Part shown: in pieces, positions 27,926-37,359 of the stretch
Numbering within the stretch: the first letter of the stretch is position 1
How the letters are laid out: the number at the start of each line of letters is the position of its first letter
Origin: Huiozyma naganishii CBS 8797
Taxonomy: Eukaryota > Ascomycota > Saccharomycetes > Saccharomycetales > Saccharomycetaceae
Direction: 5' to 3'
Length of the DNA: 64,000 nucleotides
NCBI RefSeq assembly: GCF_000348985.1
Contig: NC_035929.1
Coordinates: 1 to 64,000 of the forward strand
Program-made: the position numbers and the translations under genes
The notes under the pieces: generated by a model
What the model saw: only the letters and a program-made list of their open reading frames with translations
Database searches by the model: none
What the model was told of the DNA's origin: nothing

Positions 27926-30643
27926 TTACGTTACTAACATATCGTCCAAAGATCTTGAAAAGTCCTTCAAGATTCTTGACGGCTGAAAATTGGAGAAGTG
28001 AGATTTGATAGAGCTTCTCATTCTCTCTCTACCTAACAAAAACGAGGTCAGCAAAATTCTCGCGTACTTGGCAATTTGGTCATTCAACCAATGCACCCAA
28101 CTATCATTGGCCCCCCACAAGTACAGCGTAACCCACGTCGACGATAAAAGCATTAGAGGAATCCAGAAGTATAACAGCATTTTGTCATTTTCGAAGTTGA
28201 CCTCCTTATGGAACATCAGTAAATGCTCATATGATTCATCATCATCCTCATTTTCTCTGCTTTCTGAGTCTGTTTCGTAGTCGCCTAATTGTGAAATGGA
28301 TTGTTCTTGTTCAGAAGTGCCCGCGGGCTCTATTTTTGCGCTTTTTGGATCATCCAGTGAGTTTTTCGGGAACAAATCGTCATACCTGGGCAGCAGATCT
28401 TCACCAAACCGACTCATTAACCTGGAATACAAAGATGGGTTAGATTCGGCATTTTCCTCTTGTGCCTCTGTAACTCGGTCTTCCTCTAGTGACTCCGCTT
28501 CAGATACCGAACTCTCTGTTTCAGTGAATTCGTCACAAGAACTCTCACTATCATCCATATTCAGCTCATGGTTTATGAAATATAAACTATTGGGCGTCAT
28601 ACCATTCCCGGCCTTTCTATTCGCACCGTTGAACTTACTCAACAAATTGATGATCTCTGAATCACCACCTACGGATGCAAAATGAAGCGGTAAGAACCCA
28701 AAGGAATCCTCTCTTGTGGCTAGGACCCCACCGCTCTTCTGTACTAATAGTTCCACTATTCTTTTATGCTTTTTCAATGCGGCATAATGCAAAAGCGTTC
28801 TACCTTTCGCATCCATGACGGCAAAATTTAAGTCAACAGCCTTTTCAATAATCTTTACTAGGAGGTCTTGCGTCCCCATTACGTTGACGTTTGTGTGATT
28901 TTGGGTATACATGCTTTGGTTTGATGAGTGTCCATCAAGGGTGGCGGATTGTGAATTTGTGCTATCCACAATCTGTCTCGCGATATTTCTTGGATCATCT
29001 AGTTTCCCGTTCATCTTAAACCCTACTATCTGTAATGCTAACTCAATAATTTGTTTATCTGAGTCGTCAATGTAGGTAAAAAATGGGCCTCTCGTATAAT
29101 TGGGGACAGGTTGTTGAGGTGCCATGGGGTCAGCTATGGTGACCAAGACTTGGCCCGTCGTTGCAGATGGTGGAAGATATGTTACAATTGTGGTGGAATT
29201 CCAGCATTGGCTGGATAGCGCGATGTTATCGCCAAACTTGACTATAAGGCCTTGTTTGAAGTTGGACCCTAGGAGTGTGACTTCAATGCCTCCCGCGGTT
29301 GAGCCTTGTGCAGGGACAAGACGATGGAGCAAAGGGACAGCATTTGTGCACGATGCAGAAGCGAGGGATCCACTGTTCGTTGATATGCGACGCGACAGTG
29401 GTTCTGAGGTTACAGATGACACGGATGACACTGGAGATGCAGAATATGTTTTCTTCCTCTTCTTCAAGGGCTCGGCAGATGCAATTGGTAGCTCCAGACC
29501 AGTTGTGCCCTTTGCCACGGTATTGATTTCACTAACTGGGGATATTATGTTGTTTTTATTAGAGCCTAAATGCGAATGGTAGTCGTTCCAGTTGCTGTCA
29601 ATAGTATTGATATCGATGGCACGTAAGTTATCCGCGTAAAGGTTATCGTCGCTTTGCGAAGTGGGCGACGGAATAGAGTTGTGGAACGGCATGGATATTG
29701 AGTCCGGGTAGTCGTTTGGGGTTTTGCAGCTGCGAACCTGCGGTCGGAGTGTCCCTTTGTGATCGAAAAACGACTGCTTTTCTCCTGTAGGTGCTCGAGT
29801 AGGTGTCTTCTTGTCCATGATAATGATTGGTGTCGTTGTATGCTTAGCGATGATGTTCTGATTGCAGTCTCTGATCAGGAACAAAATGTGAAATCCCAGG
29901 GGGCTTTTATGATGCCTGCAGTAGCAGACAATCCTCGTGTTCAACTGGAAGTTGATTTCATTTGGTCCACTGGACTCCAACTTGAGGAGTTGTTTGTTGT
30001 TGAAGATGACTGCACTTCTGTTTGGGTTCGCACACCATGCGACGTTATCGCACAGCCCGGACTTTCTCCGTGACGCTCGTCTCTGTTCTCTCTGCACACA
30101 CCTGTCACAAACGTACGTTGCCTTCTCGCTCGGGTACGTGAGTAAGAACGCCTCCACATAAAGCACTGATTTTTTGACCTTTGTTGGGACGTTACTCTCA
30201 TCCAAGTAGAATTTTTCCTTGGCGATACAGTCCGCGGGCAAATAAGCGTACAACTTATCTGCTAACTCTCCCGTATTAGAAACAAGTTTAACATCAAGTT
30301 TAATTTGGTTTTCAACTCTTGAATACGACGGTAGGTTGGACGTCGTCATTTGGACGGACAAGTGCTGCTCGTTTATTTGAGCAACCTTTGACTGATCTGT
30401 CGGCGCGCTTGTCTTAATCGAGACCGCTTTCCTAAATGAGAGGGACTCGTAAAAGGAAGGCACAGCAGTAGTCCCACTAACACTCCCGTCATCCTCGTTA
30501 GAATTCGTCAAGTTTAGCAGTTCACCCCTCTCGGAGTCCCTCGATAAGTATAAAAATTCTCCTAAAAACTCGTCCAAAACACAGTCCAAATCTGTCTCCA
30601 GTGGGGCATTATTAGTATTTGTAGCAGCAGTCTCATGCAACAT
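27926..30643 (-). CDS. SPT23: ER-membrane transcription activator Spt23/Mga2
   Basis: 905 residues from ATG 30643. Spt23 and Mga2 are ER-anchored precursors released by ubiquitin-dependent processing to activate OLE1, keeping membrane unsaturation. Visible: N-terminal DNA-binding/activation region with conserved Cys ('TYVCDRCVQREQRRASRRK', about 175-200); IPT/TIG domain ('LVPAQGSTAGGIEVTLLGSNF', about 436-520); ankyrin repeats ('GRTLLHYAALKKHKRIVELL', about 605-680); acidic linker; and a single C-terminal membrane segment ('LLYFWIPLMLLSSTWVTLYL', about 818-840). Position beside MAK11 fits SPT23 (YKL020C), but LYS1 nearby fits MGA2 (YIR033W). It is best seen as an SPT23/MGA2 co-orthologue until a tree is made. 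Shorter than both S. cerevisiae proteins (about 1,100). Confidence 0.9.
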   Translation of the reverse strand: MLHETAATNTNNAPLETDLDCVLDEFLGEFLYLSRDSERGELLNLTNSNEDDGSVSGTTAVPSFYESLSFRKAVSIKTSAPTDQSKVAQINEQHLSVQMTTSNLPSYSRVENQIKLDVKLVSNTGELADKLYAYLPADCIAKEKFYLDESNVPTKVKKSVLYVEAFLLTYPSEKATYVCDRCVQREQRRASRRKSGLCDNVAWCANPNRSAVIFNNKQLLKLESSGPNEINFQLNTRIVCYCRHHKSPLGFHILFLIRDCNQNIIAKHTTTPIIIMDKKTPTRAPTGEKQSFFDHKGTLRPQVRSCKTPNDYPDSISMPFHNSIPSPTSQSDDNLYADNLRAIDINTIDSNWNDYHSHLGSNKNNIISPVSEINTVAKGTTGLELPIASAEPLKKRKKTYSASPVSSVSSVTSEPLSRRISTNSGSLASASCTNAVPLLHRLVPAQGSTAGGIEVTLLGSNFKQGLIVKFGDNIALSSQCWNSTTIVTYLPPSATTGQVLVTIADPMAPQQPVPNYTRGPFFTYIDDSDKQIIELALQIVGFKMNGKLDDPRNIARQIVDSTNSQSATLDGHSSNQSMYTQNHTNVNVMGTQDLLVKIIEKAVDLNFAVMDAKGRTLLHYAALKKHKRIVELLVQKSGGVLATREDSFGFLPLHFASVGGDSEIINLLSKFNGANRKAGNGMTPNSLYFINHELNMDDSESSCDEFTETESSVSEAESLEEDRVTEAQEENAESNPSLYSRLMSRFGEDLLPRYDDLFPKNSLDDPKSAKIEPAGTSEQEQSISQLGDYETDSESRENEDDDESYEHLLMFHKEVNFENDKMLLYFWIPLMLLSSTWVTLYLWGANDSWVHWLNDQIAKYARILLTSFLLGRERMRSSIKSHFSNFQPSRILKDFSRSLDDMLVT

Positions 30644-31378
30644 ACTTATCAATCACTTTAATATAGTGGAAAATAGCGAACCTGCTCCGAACAACAGCAA
30701 GCAAACGTAAAGAAACAAAAGAAAGAAAAAAGAAAAAGAGGCTAGATGGGCCCTTTCTTCACTCACTGTAACAACCAAACAGCACACTTAATAGCCAGCT
30801 TACTTTCTCACAGACCCAACTCTTTCTATGCAGTATATTGGAGCTAAGTGTTGGTCGACCGGTCAAAAACGCATCTGCCGCAACGGGGGGGTCAAGACAA
30901 TATCCATCGACCATCGTGTTATAGTTTTTTCTTCTGCGCGAAATCTGGAAGGAATGTTCGGGCAAACCCGTGTTCCTGCATTTTTTCTTCTGAACTCGTT
31001 ATCCCCCGAACTCACGTGTGCCGTGCAGAGTGATGTACGTACGGTGTGATAGACAGGCCTGAGTCATTAGGGTTGCCGTCGTGAGTGATAGAATAGGGTG
31101 GGCGTTAGGTCTTTCTGTAATTTCGTGTAAGGTGATGTAGGTTTCGATTTTGGTTTATCAAAGCCCTAACGTCTTATTTTCCTGGGTTTAGGGTTTCAAC
31201 TGGTGACGAGATGATGTAAGTTTCAACATGAAACTTTTAAGCTGCATGACCAGTTCAATTGGGCACTGGGAAGCAATTGAGGCATTGTAACTTTGATAGA
31301 TAGGCAGATACATAACCCAATTTCTTTCCTTACCGCCTATCACATCTCCTCTTGACACACATACTAAAAGTGACAGGG
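30644..31378. other. Divergent promoter SPT23/MGA2-RAM2
   Basis: 735 bases, no gene. It contains CACGTG at 31013-31018 and G-rich motifs (GGGTTTAGGGTTT near 31190, which resembles plant-type telomere repeat but is too short to interpret). Two 'GATGATG/GTGATGT' boxes recall snoRNA C boxes, but no paired D box was found. Confidence 0.5.
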
Positions 31379-32332
31379 ATGACGGACTGTTACGATGAAT
31401 TCAATCTCGAAGATTACGCAGATGTGGAGCCCTTGCCCATTGTCACTGGGCTGAAGGACGAGTTGTGCCAGATCATGTACTCTGAGGAGTACAAGCAGCT
31501 GATGGGGCTGATGCGGGCATTCTTGAGCAGTAATGAACTCACACCAAGGGCCATGCGGCTCACCGCAAGGGTTATCGCCGTCGCACCTGCTTTCTACACG
31601 GCCTGGAACTATCGTTTCAACATTGTGGTTGCGATTGCAAAAGACCGACTAGACCAAGAGTTCCAGTGGCTGGACGAGGTGACGTTGAATAACCCCAAAA
31701 ACTACCAGATATGGTCATACAGACAAGCGTTGGTGGAGAATCTGGGGCAGGACCTGACGCTGAGGGGCGACTTGCCCATCATGGACATGATGCTCGACGA
31801 CGACACAAAGAACTATCATGTCTGGTCGTACCGGAAGTGGGCTGTCCTACATTTCAAAGACTTCACACACGAACTATCCTTCGTGGACAAGCTCATCGAT
31901 AGAGACGTTTACAACAACAGCGCCTGGAACCACAGAATGTTCTACATGAAAAACGTATCGCCGGACGACCGTACCATCGACGAGGAGATCACTTACACTA
32001 AAAATAAAATCGAGTTGGTCCCACAAAATATTAGCTCATGGAACTACTTGCGCGGCCTATATGACCACTTCAAGCCGGAGACGGGTCACAAAGGTGAACT
32101 CTTAAAGTTTGCCGGTGGATTTATCGACGCTCTCGACTTGAACGCTACGGCTGACTCTGCAGAGTCATTGCCAGAAATCGAATCATCGTATGCACTGGAA
32201 TTTCTCGCCTCAGAGTATGCCACAGAGGGACAATTGCAACGGGCCAAGAATGCCTACCAGTGTCTGGCGTTAAAATATGACCCGATACGGGGGAGTTTCT
32301 GGAACTATAAGATCACCACCTTGGAGGCGTGA
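31379..32332 (+). CDS. RAM2: Farnesyl/geranylgeranyltransferase alpha subunit Ram2
   Basis: 317 residues from ATG 31379 (the frame is open upstream only through a TTG). Shared alpha subunit of farnesyltransferase (with Ram1) and type I geranylgeranyltransferase (with Cdc43), which prenylate CaaX proteins such as Ras, a-factor and Rho. Visible: five to six PFTA repeats with the W-N/S-Y/H-R signature: 'YTAWNYRFNIV', 'NYQIWSYRQALV', 'NYHVWSYRKWAV', 'NSAWNHRMFYM', 'ISSWNYLRGL', 'SFWNYKITTLEA'. Length matches S. cerevisiae (316). Orthologue of YKL019W. Confidence 0.96.
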   Translation: MTDCYDEFNLEDYADVEPLPIVTGLKDELCQIMYSEEYKQLMGLMRAFLSSNELTPRAMRLTARVIAVAPAFYTAWNYRFNIVVAIAKDRLDQEFQWLDEVTLNNPKNYQIWSYRQALVENLGQDLTLRGDLPIMDMMLDDDTKNYHVWSYRKWAVLHFKDFTHELSFVDKLIDRDVYNNSAWNHRMFYMKNVSPDDRTIDEEITYTKNKIELVPQNISSWNYLRGLYDHFKPETGHKGELLKFAGGFIDALDLNATADSAESLPEIESSYALEFLASEYATEGQLQRAKNAYQCLALKYDPIRGSFWNYKITTLEA

Positions 32333-32414
32333 CCGTCGTTCTCGTTGTTTGGAGAATATATGATACGTAATATTTGAGTGAGTATTTGGGAAAGCAGTAA
32401 TGACTGGACGACTG

Positions 32415-32738
32415 TCAATTTCGTGCAAACATTGCGCGGCTGACTCGACTGCTTCTTCTTCTTTTTTTATGCAACTCCACGTCATCCTCGACCTCCTCTA
32501 CGTCGTCCATGAAACGATCCTGGTCTTTAAGCTGCTTTCTAAACAGATTAGAGCCGGTCACATATTTTGTGATGCATTTGTAGCAGAATTCCCCAAATCC
32601 TAGATACCCGTAGATTAGCTTTGCCCAACTGTAGTTCTCGTATGCAAAAACGTAACCGGTGTTCCTTCTCACCGCAGACAAGACGATGGCCACAAGGGTC
32701 ATGTCAATCCCAAAATGAACTATTCCACCCAAACTCAT
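32415..32738 (-). CDS. Small conserved protein, YKL018C-A family (DUF1748)
   Basis: 107 residues. Lies between RAM2 and SWD2 exactly where S. cerevisiae has YKL018C-A, a roughly 99-residue protein detected in mitochondria (Mco12). Visible: N-terminal 'MSLGGIVHFGIDMTLVAIVLSAVRRNTGY', typical of the DUF1748 family and likely a membrane helix (about 6-24), a second aromatic-rich segment ('KLIYGYLGFGEFCYKCI'), then a charged, Arg-rich tail. Function unknown. It is convergent with RAM2 (82 bases) and divergent from SWD2. Confidence 0.88.
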   Translation of the reverse strand: MSLGGIVHFGIDMTLVAIVLSAVRRNTGYVFAYENYSWAKLIYGYLGFGEFCYKCITKYVTGSNLFRKQLKDQDRFMDDVEEVEDDVELHKKRRRSSRVSRAMFARN

Positions 32739-32960
32739 TGCGAGACCGAGCAGTTTGAATGTGCAGACTTTGCCACTGCAACTTGCAGCCCCACCTCATC
32801 TGCTCCTGTAAACAACTTTTTAAATCTCATAATATCGAAAATTACAGATTAAAAAAAGTAAGTTTTGCAATGCAATAGTTTGCAAGGTTGAAGTATTGGA
32901 GAGCAGAAGACCTCTGTGACCGTTCTCGTTGACCTGAAATCAGAGAAAACCTGTCTCATC

Positions 32961-33944
32961 ATGTCTATTTCGATATCCCGTGAAACGCTTTTGAAATACA
33001 AAGGAGTTAAGACTTTCAGGTTGCAAGAGAAGGAAGTATCTCCAATAACATCACTAAATTTCGACGACCATGGGAAGTACCTGCTGACTGCTGCAGCCAA
33101 CGATAACATGCATCTTTACGACACGGTGAGCTGCAAATTTTTGAACACCATTGGCTCCAAGAAATACGGGTGCCATTCGGCAAAGTTTACCCACGCCCAA
33201 AATGAATGCATCTATTCGTCTACTATGAAGTCATTTGATATCAGACATCTGAACTTGGAAACCAACCAGTATCTGCGGTACTTTACTGGACACGGTGCTC
33301 TTGTACACGATGTGCAAATGTCTCCCTTGAATGACACTTTCCTCTCCGCTTCTTACGATGAGTCCGTAAGACTTTGGGACCTTCGGTCATCTAAGGCACA
33401 GGCGATCGTCCCGAGCGTATTGCCCAATTGCATAGCTTACGATCCTTCAGGGCTGGTTTTTGCTTTGGGGAACCCCGAATCTATGGAGATCGGACTATAT
33501 AATTTGAAACAGTTAGTCAAGGGTCCATTTCTAACGATAAAACTTGAACACATGAATAAAAGTTGGAACAAGCTTGAGTTCTCGAACGACGGGAAGTATT
33601 TGCTAGTAGGATCTTCCTACGGGAAACAATTAGTACTAGATGCATTCTCCGGCGACACTCTTTTCGAATTGGTCGGAACGAGGTCTTTCCCTCCAAGAGA
33701 GTTTATGGACAATGGGTCCGCATGTTTCACCCCCGACGGGAGGTTCACTTTGGCTACTAGCTATGACGGGAAGATTGCAGTTTGGAATCACTCAGAATCA
33801 ATAAGCAATAAAACGTTGAAACCGATTGCATCTATCACGGCAGCACCGGACTCGTGTCCACGTTCAATTGCGTTTAACCCTAAATATTCTATGTTCGTCA
33901 CTGCTGATGAAAACGTGGACTTCTACGTATATGACAATAATTAA
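32961..33944 (+). CDS. SWD2: COMPASS and CPF subunit Swd2
   Basis: 327 residues from ATG 32961 (an upstream in-frame start adds 15 residues with no counterpart). Nuclear WD40 protein shared by COMPASS (histone H3K4 methylation) and the cleavage/polyadenylation factor. Visible: 'PITSLNFDDHGKYLLTAAANDNMHLYD', 'SKKYGCHSAKFTHAQNECIYSS', 'YLRYFTGHGALVHDVQMSP', 'SASYDESVRLWDLR', 'CPRSIAFNPKYSMFVTADENVDFYVYD' at the end. Close in length to S. cerevisiae (329). Orthologue of YKL018W. Confidence 0.96.
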   Translation: MSISISRETLLKYKGVKTFRLQEKEVSPITSLNFDDHGKYLLTAAANDNMHLYDTVSCKFLNTIGSKKYGCHSAKFTHAQNECIYSSTMKSFDIRHLNLETNQYLRYFTGHGALVHDVQMSPLNDTFLSASYDESVRLWDLRSSKAQAIVPSVLPNCIAYDPSGLVFALGNPESMEIGLYNLKQLVKGPFLTIKLEHMNKSWNKLEFSNDGKYLLVGSSYGKQLVLDAFSGDTLFELVGTRSFPPREFMDNGSACFTPDGRFTLATSYDGKIAVWNHSESISNKTLKPIASITAAPDSCPRSIAFNPKYSMFVTADENVDFYVYDNN

Positions 33945-34016
33945 TATAAAAACTTTAAAGTAATATATGTACCAAAAATGATCTATAGACCAAAATGGAA
34001 AAATAGACTGGTGGTC

Positions 34017-36074
34017 CTACTCTGAAAAATCATCTATATCAGGATACCTCAAGTCTGCGTTTTGCTCAGCCCATTCTCCCCAACTTCTCAAGTATTTATT
34101 ACCGCACCGCTCTAGCATTTCAATGTTTCCGACCACACAAAGCTGTTTCTTCGGTCTTGTCATAGCAACGTTCAATCTCCTATTTTCTTGCAAGAACCCG
34201 ACCTCAAACTTATCGTTACTCCTCACTAATGATAGAATGATAACCTCTTTTTCTCGACCTTGGAAACCGTCGACCGTCGAGATCTCAATGCTCGGGTACA
34301 TCTCGCGTATCATGCCCTTTATAAGTGTCACCTGAGCGCTATAGGGAGAAATAATGCCGATGCATTCCGGCGAGACATGATCCCCGATCAGTTTGAGAAT
34401 ATGACTTTTGACCACAAGGGCCTCATTCTCATTATATTTTGAGGCAAATACAGCAGAATCTGAATCCTCGCTTTCCAAAAAAAAGTCGCCCTGTGTATCG
34501 TACCAAATCACTGCCACTTCTGTGTCTTCTGCTGTATCACAGCCGGGGAGATCGAGTAATAGTTTAGTGGCTACACTATCGTGCGCTAGTAGTTTACCAT
34601 TGTACATGGCTTTGGATGGGAACTCCATGATGGTTTCGTTCATTCGGTACTGGACGTCCAGAAACTTCTTGAAAACGTTCCCATAGTTTTTAACCAACCG
34701 GTCAAACAATGTCGTCTCCAGTTGCTTTTGGAACTTGGCGTTGTCCTCGGTCTTGACGGTTGGCGGGAGTTGCTTGTCGTCACCAGCCAAGACGAGTTTA
34801 CTGATGTTGGACTTGTAATGGGAAATCAGAGGTATCCAGCATTGTGGTTCCAGACTTTGAGATACCTCATCAATTATTACTGTATCAAAAAGTTTGGGGA
34901 CCTCATCATATGCCTTGAGCAGTTCTTTGGAAGAGGCCCCGTGCAACGTGGCAACGACAACTTTGGCCTCGAGGATCAGATCAGTAACTATACTCCTCTC
35001 TCTGGCTCTTAGTTCTTTTCGTAGCGTCTTAACTTCATTCCAAGCCTCCCTTCTATCTTTGTAGGATTTCAACTTCCTGACCCCAGCGATTGTTTTATCA
35101 ATGTCTTTATAAATATCGTTCAAGAGCGCGCCGTTGTCGCCTCTTTTGGTCAAAATATCCAATGAATGGAGCAAGTTTGACTTCAGAAGCCGAGCGGGAT
35201 GGCCAATTCTCAACAACAAATTACCTGGTAGATGGGCAGACAGTCGTTCCAGTATGGTGTCCACAGAAATGTTGGATGGCCCACAGACTAGGACCCTTTG
35301 GTTTTTATTCAGCACTAGTTGAAGAATCAGCTCCACCAGAGTATATGTCTTACCGGTACCTGGGGGGCCATGAATGATGGAAAGTTCATTTTCCATCGAA
35401 AATGCTATTGCATCTTGCTGGGATTTATTGAGCTGATCGTTAAAGTATTTGATCCCTGTGAGTGGTTTGTTTGGGATGAATGTGGTCATGTTTAACAGCA
35501 GTTGGACTATTCTGTTGGATGGAGTTTCTTCGAATTCAGCGAGTTTCCTCATTGTGGACTCCATTCGTTTGTATGTGATCGTGTTGGTTGTCTTGGTGAC
35601 ATACAGTGGTTTGGAGGCGTGTAACAGATTTGTAGCCTGTATCTCCTGGTGTTCATTTATCGTCAGGACTACCTGCTGAGTCGTCATTTTGTAGACCACT
35701 CCAATACACGAAGCATCCTCTTCTGTCCCAGAATCTGGACTCTCCTGTACCTTACTTGTGTGTTTTTTGGCCCTCGTTAACTTCTTAGACTTTGTTGAAG
35801 AAGCCGGTTTGGCCCTAACTACGACAATATCTCCTACTTTGATGTCACTTTTCTGTATTTCATCGTTAACTGCGTGGTTTGGCGCTAACTCCATAAACAG
35901 GTCTCCACTTAACCCGGTTCTGATATTTTCGAGATTCAAATTGCTGATTGCTAACCCGTTTTTCACCAATTGTGGGAGCGATAACGTGGAAAGCAACCGT
36001 GCAGTCTGAGCAACATCTTGCTCCCGTTCGTAACCAATTGCCTTGAGGTATTTCTCTGCAAATTCTCTGTTCAT
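34017..36074 (-). CDS. HCS1: DNA helicase A, Hcs1 (superfamily 1, Upf1-like)
   Basis: 685 residues (S. cerevisiae 683). 5'-3' DNA helicase linked to DNA polymerase alpha. Visible in order: helicase motif I 'GPPGTGKT' (236-243), Ia 'VLVCGPSNISVD', II 'VIIDEVSQSLEPQC' (DEVS), III 'LAGDDKQLPPT', IV-like 'VQYRMNETIMEFPS', V 'STVDGFQGREKEVIILS', VI 'RRLNVAMTRPKKQL'. All catalytic motifs are intact. Orthologue of YKL017C; convergent with SWD2 (72 bases). Confidence 0.97.
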   Translation of the reverse strand: MNREFAEKYLKAIGYEREQDVAQTARLLSTLSLPQLVKNGLAISNLNLENIRTGLSGDLFMELAPNHAVNDEIQKSDIKVGDIVVVRAKPASSTKSKKLTRAKKHTSKVQESPDSGTEEDASCIGVVYKMTTQQVVLTINEHQEIQATNLLHASKPLYVTKTTNTITYKRMESTMRKLAEFEETPSNRIVQLLLNMTTFIPNKPLTGIKYFNDQLNKSQQDAIAFSMENELSIIHGPPGTGKTYTLVELILQLVLNKNQRVLVCGPSNISVDTILERLSAHLPGNLLLRIGHPARLLKSNLLHSLDILTKRGDNGALLNDIYKDIDKTIAGVRKLKSYKDRREAWNEVKTLRKELRARERSIVTDLILEAKVVVATLHGASSKELLKAYDEVPKLFDTVIIDEVSQSLEPQCWIPLISHYKSNISKLVLAGDDKQLPPTVKTEDNAKFQKQLETTLFDRLVKNYGNVFKKFLDVQYRMNETIMEFPSKAMYNGKLLAHDSVATKLLLDLPGCDTAEDTEVAVIWYDTQGDFFLESEDSDSAVFASKYNENEALVVKSHILKLIGDHVSPECIGIISPYSAQVTLIKGMIREMYPSIEISTVDGFQGREKEVIILSLVRSNDKFEVGFLQENRRLNVAMTRPKKQLCVVGNIEMLERCGNKYLRSWGEWAEQNADLRYPDIDDFSE

Positions 36075-36255
36075 CTCCAGCTCTCCTCCAGTCTGCTAGA
36101 CAATTGCTATATGTCCGCCACCATCAAGCAGTCTTATTGCCTTTTCATTTTCTTTTCGCAGTTCTCCATTACCAAAGAGCAAAAGTATAACAAAGAAGAA
36201 CAAGTTATGTAGGGTGTACAAAAGAATGTATAATACGTCATTAGCGAGACACTGC

Positions 36256-36780
36256 TCACATCAAGTTCAATGAGCCGAACTTCTCCTCGTACCCTGGAAC
36301 TTCCCACTTACCCTTTTTGACCATCTCTTCGACCTTTGCGTCAATCTCTGGCTTCGCCTTAATCAACTCGTCCACGGTCAATTCGTCGAATGGTCTGGCA
36401 CTTTCTATCTTCTGCAAAGTTTCCTTCAAAGTGGACAATTCTTTAGCCACTAGCGTTTCGGTCTGTTTCGCGTTCTGCAATGCATATTTCTCAAAGTTCT
36501 CGATGGCAGAAATCTGCTTTGAGGAGTCCACCGTAACGACCTGGTACGCCTTACACAGTGATTCTATTTTATCCACGATACTCGAATTCTTCAACGCGGA
36601 GCGGTACATTCCAAAATCAACAACGGCCGGTTGCTGTTGCAATTCCAGCAACTTTCTCCGGGCTTCATCGTTCCTCTTTTTGAAGCTGGACAACTGTGTA
36701 GCTGTGCTCCCAGATATCTTCAGTGTAGAGATGACTTTCGCCCAGTCCAACTTGTTAGCAGCAGATTTCGCTAGAGACAT
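36256..36780 (-). CDS. ATP7: F1Fo ATP synthase stator subunit d
   Basis: 174 residues, the same as S. cerevisiae. Peripheral-stalk subunit d of the mitochondrial ATP synthase, facing the matrix. Visible: 'SLAKSAANKLDWAKVISTLKISGSTATQLSSFKKRNDEARRKL' at the N terminus (mature from residue 2, no cleavable presequence), central helices, and the tail 'GKWEVPGYEEKFGSLNLM'. Divergent from PUT3; a CCAAT box at 37031-37035 could serve Hap2/3/4/5 control. Orthologue of YKL016C. Confidence 0.97.
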   Translation of the reverse strand: MSLAKSAANKLDWAKVISTLKISGSTATQLSSFKKRNDEARRKLLELQQQPAVVDFGMYRSALKNSSIVDKIESLCKAYQVVTVDSSKQISAIENFEKYALQNAKQTETLVAKELSTLKETLQKIESARPFDELTVDELIKAKPEIDAKVEEMVKKGKWEVPGYEEKFGSLNLM

Positions 36781-37359
36781 GGTTCAGTTTCAGAGACAAA
36801 TACGGTAGAAAAGGGGGGGGATGGTTCAACGAAAGGGCAGGCTGTAAGTACAAAAAAGTAAGTAACGATAATATTGAAACGACGTTTCTGCTCAACAGTC
36901 ACACACTTGCTTAAACCTCAGTATACACAACGTTCCCTGCTCCCTCTCTCATTCCTCCGGAGGAAGTACCGTTCGGTCGTTGCAAAATCCCAAAAAAAAA
37001 TAGAAGAAAACCAAGCGAAAAAGCCACTGACCAATCAGAGACGAAAAACAGGTTTTGAGAATCACGTGATTCATTTTTTGCAGGAAACGGCAGGCGCCGT
37101 CGATCACTTTCCCCTTTGGGTAATTTTTAAGATTCGGATGGTTTGTTTTTGCTCTTTTGGGACGTGCCCTGTTTGTTTCGTATAAAACGACTGATAAGGG
37201 AGCTTAAGGGCACCTGCTGCGATGGAGAATGCCAAGCTGGGCAGAGCTTGGGGTTTGGTTCCCTAGTTGTTCGGTTCCCTAGAGGGCGAGGCGTTCCGTT
37301 TGAGGTCGCCAAGGGGGTGACTGGGCTGGTCAATTGAAATAGTGAAGTACTGGGTGGCC
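36781..37359. other. Divergent promoter ATP7-PUT3
   Basis: 579 bases, no gene. CCAAT at 37031-37035 (HAP complex type) and palindrome ATCACGTGAT at 37061-37070 (Cbf1 type). TATAAAA near 37181 (gtataaaacg) may belong to PUT3. Confidence 0.5.
37061..37070. promoter_or_regulatory. Cbf1-type site (ATCACGTGAT)
   Basis: A perfect 10-bp palindrome matching the Cbf1 consensus RTCACRTG on both strands, 290 bases from each divergent start (ATP7 and PUT3). Confidence 0.5.

Noticed and set aside
31080..31250. Possible C/D snoRNA boxes upstream of RAM2
   Set aside because: C-box-like GTGATGT and GATGATG found but no suitably spaced D box and no terminal stem.
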